DNA of 33,600 nt from Eubacteriales bacterium. Its GTDB lineage: Bacteria > Bacillota > Clostridia > Saccharofermentanales > DTU023. The notes below the pieces were generated by a model. The model saw only the letters and a program-made list of their open reading frames with translations, made no database searches and was not told the DNA's origin. Both the position numbers and the translations under genes were made by a program. How positions within the stretch are numbered: the first letter of the stretch is position 1; every line of letters starts with the position of its first letter. The stretch lies in the NCBI GenBank assembly GCA_030537595.1, contig JAUNVR010000011.1, forward strand, positions 22,874-56,473. Reading direction: 5' to 3'. Of the stretch, positions 15,475 to 23,606 are shown in pieces.

Positions 15475-16926
15475 TTATTTCTCCAATTCTACCAGCGTAC
15501 CAGGGTTCATGATACCGTTGGGATCCATCATTTTCTTCAAACCCTTCATTAATTGATAAGAGCTGCCATGCTCTCTAGCTGCAAAGTTTACGCGACGCTT
15601 GCCCATACCGTGATGGTGCACTACGCCACCTGTTGGATATTTTATAACTTCTTCGCAAATTGCGTTAATAATCTGACGATGTAACTTATCTGCGAGTTCT
15701 GGCTGCGGCACCTTATACTCATAGACAAAGTAAATATTGGTACCGTTGATGTAGCTGTGCGATACATGTCCGCCGAGGACGGTCAGGACATCTTCAAATT
15801 GACCAGGCACATTGGCCATGACGTCATTGTAGATTTCCTTGATTTCAGACCAGTTGGCGGCAATTTCTGTAGTTGCATAGTAGGCCTTCTGGCTGCGGAA
15901 CTTCGCTGAGCGCTTTTCGTGGACATAACCCTCGCAAAGATCGTTTCTGTGGATCATCCAGTGCTCAACACCCTTGGTGCCAATCCAGCGTGCACCATGT
16001 TCTTTAGCAATTCTATCAATTGCTTCACCAGTTGCCTTGGCGATTTCCGGTGGTCCATCGGTGACGAAGAACATGAAGGCTTCATCGTCCTTCAGCTCTT
16101 GGCTCTTGTAGTTGTAGTCGTAGTCGGCCTTATCATAAAGACGTACTACGGATGGCTTATAGCCCTCACGCATAATCTCTCGAATCGCGTCGAAGCCCGT
16201 CATAATATCGTGCACGATATAGCCGCCAAGCCAACGTGAATCTGGGTAGTAAGGCTGTAACTTCAAGGTGACTTCAGTGATAAAGCCGAGTGCACCTTCA
16301 GAACCCATGAAGAGATGGCGTAGATCCGGGCCAGCTGCACGGCGGGGTACGTTCCGGATTTCGATCTCTTCTCCATTAGGTAAAAGACCCTTGAGACCAC
16401 AGAGCATATCTTCAATGGCACCAAAGTAGGTGGAGAACTGACCGATACTGCGGGTTGCTACTAGGCCGCCGAGGTCTGCCATCGGCAGAGACTGAGGCGC
16501 ATGGCCAGTCGTGTAGCCCTTGGGATTCAAGATCTCTTCTTCGAGGCGCTCGAGTGGCATACCACACTCAGCAGTGACCATCATATTCTCCGGATCAAAG
16601 GAGATTAGTTTATCCATCTGAGATGCATCGAGAACAATTGTGCTATCGTTGACAACCTCGAGTAGACCTTCTCCGCCTGAGCCGCCTGTCCGTGGAATTA
16701 CTGACACACCGTGTTCATTACAGTATTTTAGTGTCTTGACTAAATCCTCTTTGTTCTCTGCCATGACAATGGCGAGAGCCGGCGGGGTAAGATAAACCTC
16801 AAAGGCCTTTTCATAACCACGGTTCCAGGTGTCTGCATTGCGGCAGCTTGCCTCGTCGGTTAAAACCTTTTTCTCACTCAAGAGATTCTGTAAATCCTTA
16901 ATAACTTCGCTTTTTTCTTTGTTCAT
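15475..16926 (-). CDS. AGPS/GlcD-like FAD-binding oxidase
   Basis: This 483-residue flavoenzyme is of the PCMH/FAD_binding_4 family with an intact FAD loop (VIPRTGGSGGEGLL near residue 76), VTAECGMPLERLEEE, a GSEGALGFITEVTLKL stretch and a C-terminal cap with GGVVHHHGMGKRR and DPNGIMNPGTL. The HHHG motif and overall pattern are closest to alkyldihydroxyacetonephosphate synthase-like proteins. In bacteria such proteins are often 2-hydroxyacid or D-lactate-type dehydrogenases that pass electrons to Etf or quinone. Here an Etf fusion is encoded nearby, so Etf is the likely acceptor. It lies between the MFS transporter and the tautomerase in the operon. AGAGGA stands 5 bases before the ATG. The substrate is unknown. 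A phosphate or carboxylate bearing hydroxyl compound would fit the context. Confidence 0.8.
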   Translation of the reverse strand: MNKEKSEVIKDLQNLLSEKKVLTDEASCRNADTWNRGYEKAFEVYLTPPALAIVMAENKEDLVKTLKYCNEHGVSVIPRTGGSGGEGLLEVVNDSTIVLDASQMDKLISFDPENMMVTAECGMPLERLEEEILNPKGYTTGHAPQSLPMADLGGLVATRSIGQFSTYFGAIEDMLCGLKGLLPNGEEIEIRNVPRRAAGPDLRHLFMGSEGALGFITEVTLKLQPYYPDSRWLGGYIVHDIMTGFDAIREIMREGYKPSVVRLYDKADYDYNYKSQELKDDEAFMFFVTDGPPEIAKATGEAIDRIAKEHGARWIGTKGVEHWMIHRNDLCEGYVHEKRSAKFRSQKAYYATTEIAANWSEIKEIYNDVMANVPGQFEDVLTVLGGHVSHSYINGTNIYFVYEYKVPQPELADKLHRQIINAICEEVIKYPTGGVVHHHGMGKRRVNFAAREHGSSYQLMKGLKKMMDPNGIMNPGTLVELEK

Positions 16927-16961
16927 GAAATCCTCTTTTCTCTAATTAAATCTTTAGTAAA

Positions 16962-18185
16962 TTAATTTCTTTGTTCTTTGTATATCGACTTCGGGCCACC
17001 GGTTTCCGGCAGGAAGAGGGTGAGAACACCGAAGAGGACGGGAGATATGCAGCAAATCGCTAGTGCCATTTCTAGGCCGACAAAGCCGGCGAGATAACCC
17101 GCAACGATGGAGCCTAAAGACGCACCGAAGCCATTAATTGCGATGATGCAGGAGGTGCCGACGGAAATGCCCTCCGGGCTAAAGCCTGGGATTTTGAATA
17201 AGGAGGTTAAAGCCACCGGAACAAAGGCATAAGCACCGTAACCAACTAAAAATGAGCAGACTGATAAGAGTGCAACGCTGGTAAACTTGGTTAAACCAAA
17301 GTACAAGAAAGGTAGGATGAAGCCCCAGGGCCAGATTGCATTCTTATCTGACTTGATTAATTTCGGAATCTGGGCACCGGTGATTGAGCCAATCGCTGAA
17401 CCAATCGGTAAGAGTCCTAAGATGACCCCTGCTTGTTGCAGGCTTAAACCGAGATTTTCCGTTGCAAAAGTCGGCCAGAAGGTATACATTGCTACCCACA
17501 CAAAGCCTGTTCCCGGCCAACCGAACATCAAAAGTCTGACCGAGCGATGACTCCAAGCTTCCTTGAGCGGTTCGAGGAAGGCTTTTTTCGGACCAGTTTG
17601 AAGCGGAAGATCAGGGTTTTCTTGATAATTTAAAATCCAGAGCAGAGTCAGGATACCGGCAATTACACCTAAAATGATATTCGCCTTACGCCAGCCACCA
17701 ACTGCGGCAATGAAATATGTCATTACTGCTGTGCCCATCGCCTGCCCCATTGGAGCGATGAAGTTTTCAATTCCGTTCATGTTGGCGATTTGATCTGTAT
17801 GGAACCAATTATGTTTGACCATTGCTAGGGGTGCTACACAGCCACCGAGAGCGATAGCAATTAACATTTTTCCGACATACAACATAAAAACGCTATTCGC
17901 TGCACCAAAGAGCAGCAAACCGGCAAAGAGGCTGAAATATACCAGACTCAGGACCCACTTGGGTTTGAAGCGTGCTACGAATAAGGCAATAGGAATGGTA
18001 AAACCTGCTTTTACTAACCAGCCGATTGAGCCTAAAGTCCCTGCCTCGGCAGTGGTGAATCCAAGCTCGTGCATCATATCAGGCAGGATAATGCCGTAGG
18101 CAAAATTGGCAAGGTTCGCAAAGAGCATCGCGACCCAAGCGATGATAATGATAATTAGGCCTCGTTTAGCCATTTTGTGTTTCAT
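16962..18185 (-). CDS. Major facilitator superfamily transporter
   Basis: This 407-residue protein has about twelve membrane segments and the usual central break near residues 190-215, between the two six-helix halves. The first half shows FARFKPKWV-type basic residues in the loop between helices 2 and 3, characteristic of MFS proteins. It sits between the DUF1667 gene, whose end it overlaps by 20 bases, and the FAD oxidase gene, so it most likely imports the substrate of this pathway or exports its product. AGGAG lies 8 bases before the ATG at 18185. An in-frame ATG at 18173 is possible but has no better site. The pattern fits anion or organic acid porters in general, and the substrate cannot be assigned. 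Confidence 0.85.
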   Translation of the reverse strand: MKHKMAKRGLIIIIIAWVAMLFANLANFAYGIILPDMMHELGFTTAEAGTLGSIGWLVKAGFTIPIALFVARFKPKWVLSLVYFSLFAGLLLFGAANSVFMLYVGKMLIAIALGGCVAPLAMVKHNWFHTDQIANMNGIENFIAPMGQAMGTAVMTYFIAAVGGWRKANIILGVIAGILTLLWILNYQENPDLPLQTGPKKAFLEPLKEAWSHRSVRLLMFGWPGTGFVWVAMYTFWPTFATENLGLSLQQAGVILGLLPIGSAIGSITGAQIPKLIKSDKNAIWPWGFILPFLYFGLTKFTSVALLSVCSFLVGYGAYAFVPVALTSLFKIPGFSPEGISVGTSCIIAINGFGASLGSIVAGYLAGFVGLEMALAICCISPVLFGVLTLFLPETGGPKSIYKEQRN

Positions 18186-18558
18186 GTAGTGTTCTCCTCT
18201 CTTTCATGCTGATTGCAGCAAGAATGTTGGTGTCCGTGCCACCGATGTTCGCAATCAAGACCTCACCTGCCTCAATCGGTGCCTTTAGCTCAAGATGATG
18301 CAAAATATTCAAGCAGTCTTTGAGCTTTGCTCTGGACGTCTCCTTATCTCCGATGACGGGAATTCTGGGATAAATACCTCCTTTGACTTTGACAGTTGTT
18401 GTGAGCATTCGTTTCGGCTCCGTCATCTCACTGATGCCGTATTCAATGCCCCGTTTACAACCGTAATCTTCAACCTGCCATTCCTGCTCTTCATCCTGAA
18501 AGACCTTGATGTGACAGCCTCTAGGACAAACGATGCAGACCATCTCTTTCTTCTCCAT
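18166..18558 (-). CDS. DUF1667 protein with four cysteines
   Basis: This 130-residue DUF1667 protein has Cys8, Cys11, Cys15 (CIVCPRGC) and Cys33 (YGCKRG) near the N-terminus, a pattern suited to a metal or iron-sulfur site. The rest (TTTVKVKGGIYPRIPVIGDKE) is the family core. Genes of this family commonly follow glycerol-3-phosphate-dehydrogenase-like and FAD oxidoreductase genes in Firmicutes, as here, where it may be a small electron-transfer partner comparable in role to GlpC. Its ATG directly follows the TAA of the upstream gene, with GGAGG 9 bases back. Its end overlaps the MFS gene by 20 bases. Confidence 0.85.
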   Translation of the reverse strand: MEKKEMVCIVCPRGCHIKVFQDEEQEWQVEDYGCKRGIEYGISEMTEPKRMLTTTVKVKGGIYPRIPVIGDKETSRAKLKDCLNILHHLELKAPIEAGEVLIANIGGTDTNILAAISMKERRTLHETQNG

Positions 18559-19818
18559 TTACAGTTCCTCCAAACCGACGCTGTATCCCTCACCTTCTCC
18601 GAGTTCTTGAACCTTGACTTCAACTTCCAACATCTCGGGAGGTGCCACAAAGTTCTTTCGCTTCTTTGAAAGCTGTGCTTCGCCTCTATTGACCATCAAT
18701 GAAGCCTTTTCCATTGGCCGCGTGACCCGCATGTATAAGGGTAAAGTGAAGTTTTTCGCCTCCTTACGAACCCTTTGCGGAATCACATAAAAGACATTAT
18801 CTCCAGCCTCTACTGGGACATATTCAGAATTCATGTCTAGCTGTCCCTTAAGGTAGGCCGCCGCTCCCCGTGCCGCATACTCAGCGGTCTTTGACACATA
18901 ATCCACCAGGTCAAAAACAGCGCAGACATTACCAGCAGCGAATACACCGGGCAGGCTAGTCATATAGCTTTCGTCTATAGTTGGACCCTGGGTGATCCGG
19001 TCAATTTCAATTTCTGCCTGCTGCGATAGCTCATTTTCAGGAATTAAACCGACAGAGAGCACCAATAAATCACAGGGTATATAGCGTTCAGTGCCTGGAA
19101 TTGGACGGTAGTTTTCGTCAACCTTCGCAACCGTTACACCTTCAAGGCGGCGTTGTCCGTGTACCCGAACTACGGTCGTACTGAGATGGAGTGGAATCTG
19201 ATAATCGTCAAGACATTGCACAATATTCCTAGTTAAGCCTCCGGGAGAAGCTTTCAACTCGTAAACCCCTTCGACTTCAATGTCTTCAAAGACCATCCGC
19301 CGCGCCATAATTAGCCCAATATCACCTGAGCCCAGTATCACAGCCCGTTTCCCCGGGAGATAACCTTCCATATTGATATACCTTTGGACGGCACCTGCAG
19401 TTAAAACGCCGGCGGGTCTGGTGCCACTGACAAAAACCTGATTCCTGGTTCGTTCGCGGCAGCCCATGGCCAGGATAATGCTCTTGCAGCGTAGGCATTG
19501 CATACCATCTGCTTCTGAAATTGTGTAAAGTTCTTTGTTTGCAGTCATCTCAATTACAGTGGTATTCAATAGATACTCGACACCTACAGCTTCCAGCTCA
19601 TCGATGAAGCGCTGAGCGTATTGCCCGCCAGATAGGCGAACACCAAAACGCTGGACTCCGAAACCATCATGAATACACTGTTGTAAAATCCCTCCGAGCG
19701 CCACATCGCGCTCGATTAGGAGGACGTCCTCAATGCCTTGTTTCTTCAATTCAATGGCAGCAGCCATTCCTGCCGGCCCACCACCGATGACGACACAATC
19801 TACGTTTCGCTCACGCAT
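18559..19818 (-). CDS. NAD(P)/FAD-dependent oxidoreductase (GlpB-like partner)
   Basis: This 419-residue flavoprotein has two dinucleotide-binding sites: GGGPAG at residues 12-17 for FAD and LGSGDIG near residue 163 for NAD(P). It also has an LPGVFAAGNVCAVFDLVDYV stretch near 300 that closes the FAD domain. It belongs to the pyridine-nucleotide-disulfide oxidoreductase fold without an active CxxC. In Firmicutes this family is encoded between a GlpA-like dehydrogenase and a DUF1667 protein, the same order as here, so it probably forms a complex with them that moves electrons between the dehydrogenase and NAD(P) or another carrier. AGGAGG lies 6 bases before the ATG at 19818, which overlaps the end of the upstream gene by 8 bases. 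Confidence 0.85.
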   Translation of the reverse strand: MRERNVDCVVIGGGPAGMAAAIELKKQGIEDVLLIERDVALGGILQQCIHDGFGVQRFGVRLSGGQYAQRFIDELEAVGVEYLLNTTVIEMTANKELYTISEADGMQCLRCKSIILAMGCRERTRNQVFVSGTRPAGVLTAGAVQRYINMEGYLPGKRAVILGSGDIGLIMARRMVFEDIEVEGVYELKASPGGLTRNIVQCLDDYQIPLHLSTTVVRVHGQRRLEGVTVAKVDENYRPIPGTERYIPCDLLVLSVGLIPENELSQQAEIEIDRITQGPTIDESYMTSLPGVFAAGNVCAVFDLVDYVSKTAEYAARGAAAYLKGQLDMNSEYVPVEAGDNVFYVIPQRVRKEAKNFTLPLYMRVTRPMEKASLMVNRGEAQLSKKRKNFVAPPEMLEVEVKVQELGEGEGYSVGLEEL

Positions 19819-21571
19819 CCTGGACCTCCTCTGTAAACTCTCTTGTATTCTTTAATAAGACCTCACTGCCAGCTTCTTTTAGGTTAATTTTGCACCAATC
19901 TGTTTGGAGTGCTTCGGCCAAGAGCTCAACTACCCTCGGTTGGCAGAATCCGCCCTGACAGCGTCCCATGCCTGCCCTTGTTCTCCGCTTAATGGCATCT
20001 ATTGAACGAGGTGGAATTAAAGAATCCATACAATCTAAGATCTCGCCTGCGGTTATCTGCTCACAGCGGCAAATTATTTGACCATATTTGGGATTTTCTT
20101 CGATCAGCTTTGCCTGCTCCTCGCGACTCAACTTGCGAAACTCTGGCTTGCGCTTGCGGATCGGATTAAAGCTGGCTTTTCGCTCGAGTGGCTGCCCATC
20201 AGCCGCTCTTTCTGCTTTGAGAATATTTTCTACAAGCTCGGCAATTGCAGGCGCAGAGGCCAAGCCGGGTGACTGAATTGCAGCGCAGTGAATTAGACCT
20301 TTGACATGTCTTGAAGCTTCAATTATGAAATCCTCGGTATAATCTGCCGGTCGAATCCCAGAAAAAATCGCGATCACATCACGGCGCTGAATGCCCTCAA
20401 CGACATCCATGCCCCGTCCCAGTGCATATTCTAAATCTTCAGGGTTGAAACCGAGGTCTTCTTTGTCTGGAATTTCGCTCGCTGACGGTCCTAAAAGAAT
20501 ATTGCCCTCAACTGTAGTTTGAGCTCCGCCACCTTTAGAATCTGGATTCTTAGCTTTGGGCACAGAGCCAAGTGTGCCTTTTAAAACACCTTGGATACCC
20601 TTATCTAAAAGCAGGATCGTACCGCGGCGGCCGTGGATCGTAAAGAACTCGTCATCTGCCATTACGGCGATGTCATCGGCGTAAATTCCTGCCGCATTTA
20701 TTAGGTACTTAGCTCTGACAATGCCTTGCTTTGTGACAACCCCTGCGATCCTCTGATCTTCGATTAGGACATTTGCAACTTCAGCATCGAAAATGAACTT
20801 AACTCCATTTTCGGCAGCATTTTCAGCCAAGGCAATAGTCACAAGATAGGGTTCAACCACTCCCATGGTCGGGGCTAGAACCGCCATCAAAGGTTCACCC
20901 TTAACACCTGGTTCTCTTCTTTTTAATTCCTCGCCGCTAAATAACTCCATGCCGGGCACGCCATTAGCCACGCCGTCATCATAGATTTTTTGCACCTTTG
21001 GCAGATCGTCCTCATCGTAGGCGAAAGAAATCGCTCCGATTCTTTTAAGATCAAAATCTAGTTCTTCAGCCCAGCGATCGTACATCTCGTTACCTAAGAC
21101 GTTGAGCCGTGCTTTCAAGGTACCGGGTTTGGCTTTATGGCCTGGATGAATATCTCCATTATTGGCTCTGGTTGCGCCCTCAGCGACATCAAGGTTTTTT
21201 TCGACTACTACGATATCCAGATCGTACTTCGAAAGCTCTCTGGCAATGCCACAGCCAGATATTCCTGCCCCAACAATGACTACGTCACAGTCAGCAATTA
21301 CGCCCTTTTGGAGCCCGGCCTCAAGGCTTTGTGAATAATCTTTGCGGTAGGCTGCCATGTCTGGAATTTCCAGATGGTTGACGACATTTCGCACACCGTC
21401 AACTTTAGCCGCCTGGTGTCCTAAATCGACGACATCGCGCCATTCAGGAACCTGCCCCTCTAAGACCACTATATCGCCATCCTTGACACGCACATCCAAC
21501 TTGCCTTCGCAAGCCTCAACCCGAGCAGCAAGCTGCTCTTGCACCCTGGCTCTCAATTCATTATTCTGCAT
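19811..21571 (-). CDS. GlpA-like dehydrogenase with N-terminal BON domain and BFD [2Fe-2S] domain
   Basis: This 586-residue protein has three parts. Residues 4-70 look like a BON domain (two-layer pattern with LDVRVKDGDIVVLEGQVPEW and a VDGVRNVVNHLEI end). Residues 95-455 are a DAO-type FAD dehydrogenase with GAGISG at 101-106, like anaerobic glycerol-3-phosphate dehydrogenase GlpA. The last part is a BFD-like [2Fe-2S] domain with Cys501, Cys503, Cys538 and Cys543. It would oxidise sn-glycerol 3-phosphate or a related phosphorylated polyol. The BON domain is unusual in such an enzyme. BON domains are mostly known from envelope proteins, and no signal peptide is present, so here it may bind membrane lipid or a partner. 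It sits 20 bases after the kinase gene with AAGGAG 6 bases before the ATG. Confidence 0.85.
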   Translation of the reverse strand: MQNNELRARVQEQLAARVEACEGKLDVRVKDGDIVVLEGQVPEWRDVVDLGHQAAKVDGVRNVVNHLEIPDMAAYRKDYSQSLEAGLQKGVIADCDVVIVGAGISGCGIARELSKYDLDIVVVEKNLDVAEGATRANNGDIHPGHKAKPGTLKARLNVLGNEMYDRWAEELDFDLKRIGAISFAYDEDDLPKVQKIYDDGVANGVPGMELFSGEELKRREPGVKGEPLMAVLAPTMGVVEPYLVTIALAENAAENGVKFIFDAEVANVLIEDQRIAGVVTKQGIVRAKYLINAAGIYADDIAVMADDEFFTIHGRRGTILLLDKGIQGVLKGTLGSVPKAKNPDSKGGGAQTTVEGNILLGPSASEIPDKEDLGFNPEDLEYALGRGMDVVEGIQRRDVIAIFSGIRPADYTEDFIIEASRHVKGLIHCAAIQSPGLASAPAIAELVENILKAERAADGQPLERKASFNPIRKRKPEFRKLSREEQAKLIEENPKYGQIICRCEQITAGEILDCMDSLIPPRSIDAIKRRTRAGMGRCQGGFCQPRVVELLAEALQTDWCKINLKEAGSEVLLKNTREFTEEVQDA

Positions 21572-21591
21572 GTCTCTCTCCTTAAAACTTG

Positions 21592-23073
21592 CTAAACGGC
21601 ATCAGCCTCATACCAATCCAAGCAACGCTCCAAGGCTTTAAGCCACATTTTATAGGCCTTTTGCTCTTGTTCTTGTCGCTCATTCGGTTCAAAGGTACTG
21701 AGTGTTTCGCAAATTGTTTCAACATCCTGATACTCAATCCAGCCGAGTTTCAAAGCCGCAAATTCAGCTGCACCGAGAGCCGAAGCCTCTACCGTTTTCT
21801 GACGTATAATGTCCAGATCAAAGAGATTTGCCATTTGCTGAGCTAGGACATTTGACTGACTCAAACCACCTGAAATTTTCATTGATTTGAATTCCATTGA
21901 AGTCAGGGAACGAATGTCGTTGAATATGTTGTAAATACTGAATCCAACACCTTCCAAAGCAGCCCGAATTAAGTGGTTCTTTGTAGTCGAGCCTGAAACT
22001 CCCATATATGCGGCGCGTGCGGATTTTATATGCGCATATCCGGTCAAAGCTGGAATAAAGTAGACGCCGCCATTATCTGGGACTAATTGGCTTTGTAAAT
22101 CGATCAGTTTGACATCGTCCATGAGACGTAAATGATGGACCAGCCATTCCATTACCGCACCGGTAGTCGCGACAAAGCGCTCGGCCATGAAGGTTGGCTT
22201 GCCATCAACTGTCCAGGCAATTCTTAAATAGCTCGGATCCTTAACTGCGTAGTAATCTTGGCCGAGGTTTGCGGTAATAAAGCTACCGGTTCCATTCGTA
22301 CACTTTACAGTGTTCGGCTCCAAGCAGCCCTGGGCAAAGAGGGCTGACTGCTGATCAGCGACAACTCCGTAAATTGGAATCCGCTTACCTAAAATCTCTT
22401 CATCCAAATAGCCGTAACAGTCGGCTTCATTTTTGACCTCGGCAAACATCTTACGGGGATAGCCGAGTGCATCAATTAAATCGTAATCCCAATCACCCTT
22501 TTCCACGCTTGCTAGCTCGATTGAACTCAAATTGGAAGAAGAGGTGGCAAAGCATTCTCCACCGGTCAACTGGTAAATTAACCAAGTGTCAACAGTCCCA
22601 AAGCAAAGCTCACCCTGCTTGTACAGCTCCTGAGCTTCCGCATCGCAGTTAGCGATTACACGCTCAAGTTTTAGTGAAACTGAGGAAGGAACTAAACGTT
22701 CTGCATAGCGCGGGAAACGGCTGCAAATCTCGGGATCAGCCGTCGTCACATCACCGGTTTGATCCTGCCAGACGATTGCCGGATGAACGAGATGACCGTG
22801 CTCGCGCTCCCATAGCGCCCAGGTTAAACGCTGGTTGGTCATCCCGATGGCAGCGATGTCTTCTAAAAGAATTTCATGATCCGCCAAACAGCGCTTCATG
22901 GTGAGAACTGTCTTGTGGTAGATATCGTCAAAGGACTGCTCCACGCGTCCATCCTCACCGTAGTCGATATCAATTTTTTCATAGGCCTGGCCGACAATAT
23001 TGAACTTGCGGTCAAAGATTAGAGTTCTTACCCCTGTCGTGCCTTCATCGATTACCATTATTTTTTGATTCAC
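21592..23073 (-). CDS. FGGY-family kinase, GlpK-like with altered substrate residues
   Basis: I place the start at the GTG at 23073, giving 493 residues, because AAGGAGGG lies 5 bases before it and the product then begins MNQKIMVIDEGTTGVRTLIFD like other kinases. The longer frame from the ATG at 23118 would read through that site. The ATP/fold motifs of glycerol kinase are present: DEGTTGVR at 9-16, NQR at 80-82, AIVWQDQ, ADQQ at 239-242 and GTGSF. By eye alignment, the residue equal to E. coli GlpK Glu84 is Leu83 and the Tyr135 position is Ser, while Arg82, Trp102 and Asp240/Gln241 are kept. It is therefore probably a kinase of a related polyol or sugar and not a plain glycerol kinase. First gene of the operon. 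Confidence 0.8.
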   Translation of the reverse strand: MNQKIMVIDEGTTGVRTLIFDRKFNIVGQAYEKIDIDYGEDGRVEQSFDDIYHKTVLTMKRCLADHEILLEDIAAIGMTNQRLTWALWEREHGHLVHPAIVWQDQTGDVTTADPEICSRFPRYAERLVPSSVSLKLERVIANCDAEAQELYKQGELCFGTVDTWLIYQLTGGECFATSSSNLSSIELASVEKGDWDYDLIDALGYPRKMFAEVKNEADCYGYLDEEILGKRIPIYGVVADQQSALFAQGCLEPNTVKCTNGTGSFITANLGQDYYAVKDPSYLRIAWTVDGKPTFMAERFVATTGAVMEWLVHHLRLMDDVKLIDLQSQLVPDNGGVYFIPALTGYAHIKSARAAYMGVSGSTTKNHLIRAALEGVGFSIYNIFNDIRSLTSMEFKSMKISGGLSQSNVLAQQMANLFDLDIIRQKTVEASALGAAEFAALKLGWIEYQDVETICETLSTFEPNERQEQEQKAYKMWLKALERCLDWYEADAV

Positions 23074-23100
23074 GCTACCCTCCTTTGCAATTACGCCGAT

Positions 23101-23193
23101 AAAAGTATCTTTTAGCATACATTTGCTAAGCTGAACGAGACTTAAAAGAAAATAGCCTTAGAGGCTAAGTTATGTATGCTTTTTTATACTTTT
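23101..23193 (-). promoter_or_regulatory. Structured leader RNA of the kinase operon
   Basis: Two perfect nested stems pair across this stretch: AAAAGTAT (23101-23108) with ATACTTTT (23186-23193), and AGCATACAT (23114-23122) with ATGTATGCT (23172-23180). They are separated by a symmetric 5x5 internal loop. Inside, a small hairpin TAGCC-GGCTA and CTTAG/CTAAG repeats could form further arms. It lies between the predicted transcription start and the ribosome binding site, so it would be part of the 5' untranslated RNA. It has no terminator U-tract. It matches no riboswitch class I recognise. Confidence 0.5.
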
Positions 23194-23220
23194 TAAATAT
23201 TAGGATTTTCGTTCACTCTC

Positions 23221-23249
23221 ATTCTCACCAGCCTTAAACAATTTGTCAA
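23221..23249 (-). promoter_or_regulatory. Promoter of the kinase operon
   Basis: On the minus strand a perfect -35 TTGACA (plus 23244-23249) is followed after 17 bases by GAGAAT (23221-23226), a 4-of-6 -10 box. The transcript would have a leader of about 140 bases before the GTG start. The weak -10 is consistent with a promoter that needs an activator. Confidence 0.55.
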
Positions 23250-23283
23250 GAAAAGCGACGCTTAGCAGTCCTTATTTGTGCAT

Positions 23284-23315
23284 TTGCATAATAACATTAA
23301 GCCCCTATTATGCAA
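23284..23315. promoter_or_regulatory. 10-bp inverted repeat, candidate activator site
   Basis: TTGCATAATA (23284-23293) and TATTATGCAA (23306-23315) are perfect reverse complements with a 12-base spacer, giving a centre-to-centre distance of 22 bases, about two DNA turns. The site lies about 35-65 bases upstream of the kinase-operon -35 box and within the divergent 23074-23606 region, a typical place for an activator dimer. The YhfZ-like regulator is one candidate for binding. Confidence 0.5.
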
Positions 23316-23606
23316 GAGGGCAGGTTAAAATCTCAATAATTGTTATGGATATAGCTTTTTGAGCTGATTTCTACGTTCCTGCCACTTTTCTCATCAACAG
23401 GAGAGAGCTTTCTTTTTAGACTAATTAAATATTCGTATATTAGTAAAATTTAACAATAATTATAGAGATATATAATCACTATACTTTTACTTTACTCGCT
23501 AAATATTTAAATCTGGTGAGGAAGTTAAAAAAAGTGATATCCTGAACAGGAGAGAATTGAGGAGCCTTTGAATCACTCCTATTTGTATTAGAAAGAAGGC
23601 TCAGAA
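23316..23606. other. AT-rich divergent intergenic region
   Basis: This is the remainder of the 533-base gap between the kinase operon and the MurNAc operon. It holds the plus-strand promoter (23450-23476) and, in the leader RNA of the MurNAc operon, short pairings: CCTGAACAGG at 23541-23550 inside AGTGAT/ATCACT (23533-23538, 23572-23577). There are two AGGAG stretches (23549-23553 region, 23560-23564) that can pair with CTCCT at 23576-23580. No coding potential is visible. Confidence 0.4.
23450..23476 (+). promoter_or_regulatory. Possible promoter of the MurNAc salvage operon
   Basis: A perfect -10 box TATAAT at 23471-23476 is preceded by TTAACA at 23450-23455 (5 of 6 to consensus) at a spacing of 15, shorter than ideal. 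The leader to the first ATG would be about 125 bases. Confidence 0.45.

Noticed and set aside
23074-23118. An upstream in-frame ATG at 23118 would add 15 residues to the kinase.
   Set aside because: The added stretch contains the strong AAGGAGGG site and part of the structured leader, and has no similarity to FGGY kinases. The GTG at 23073 fits better.
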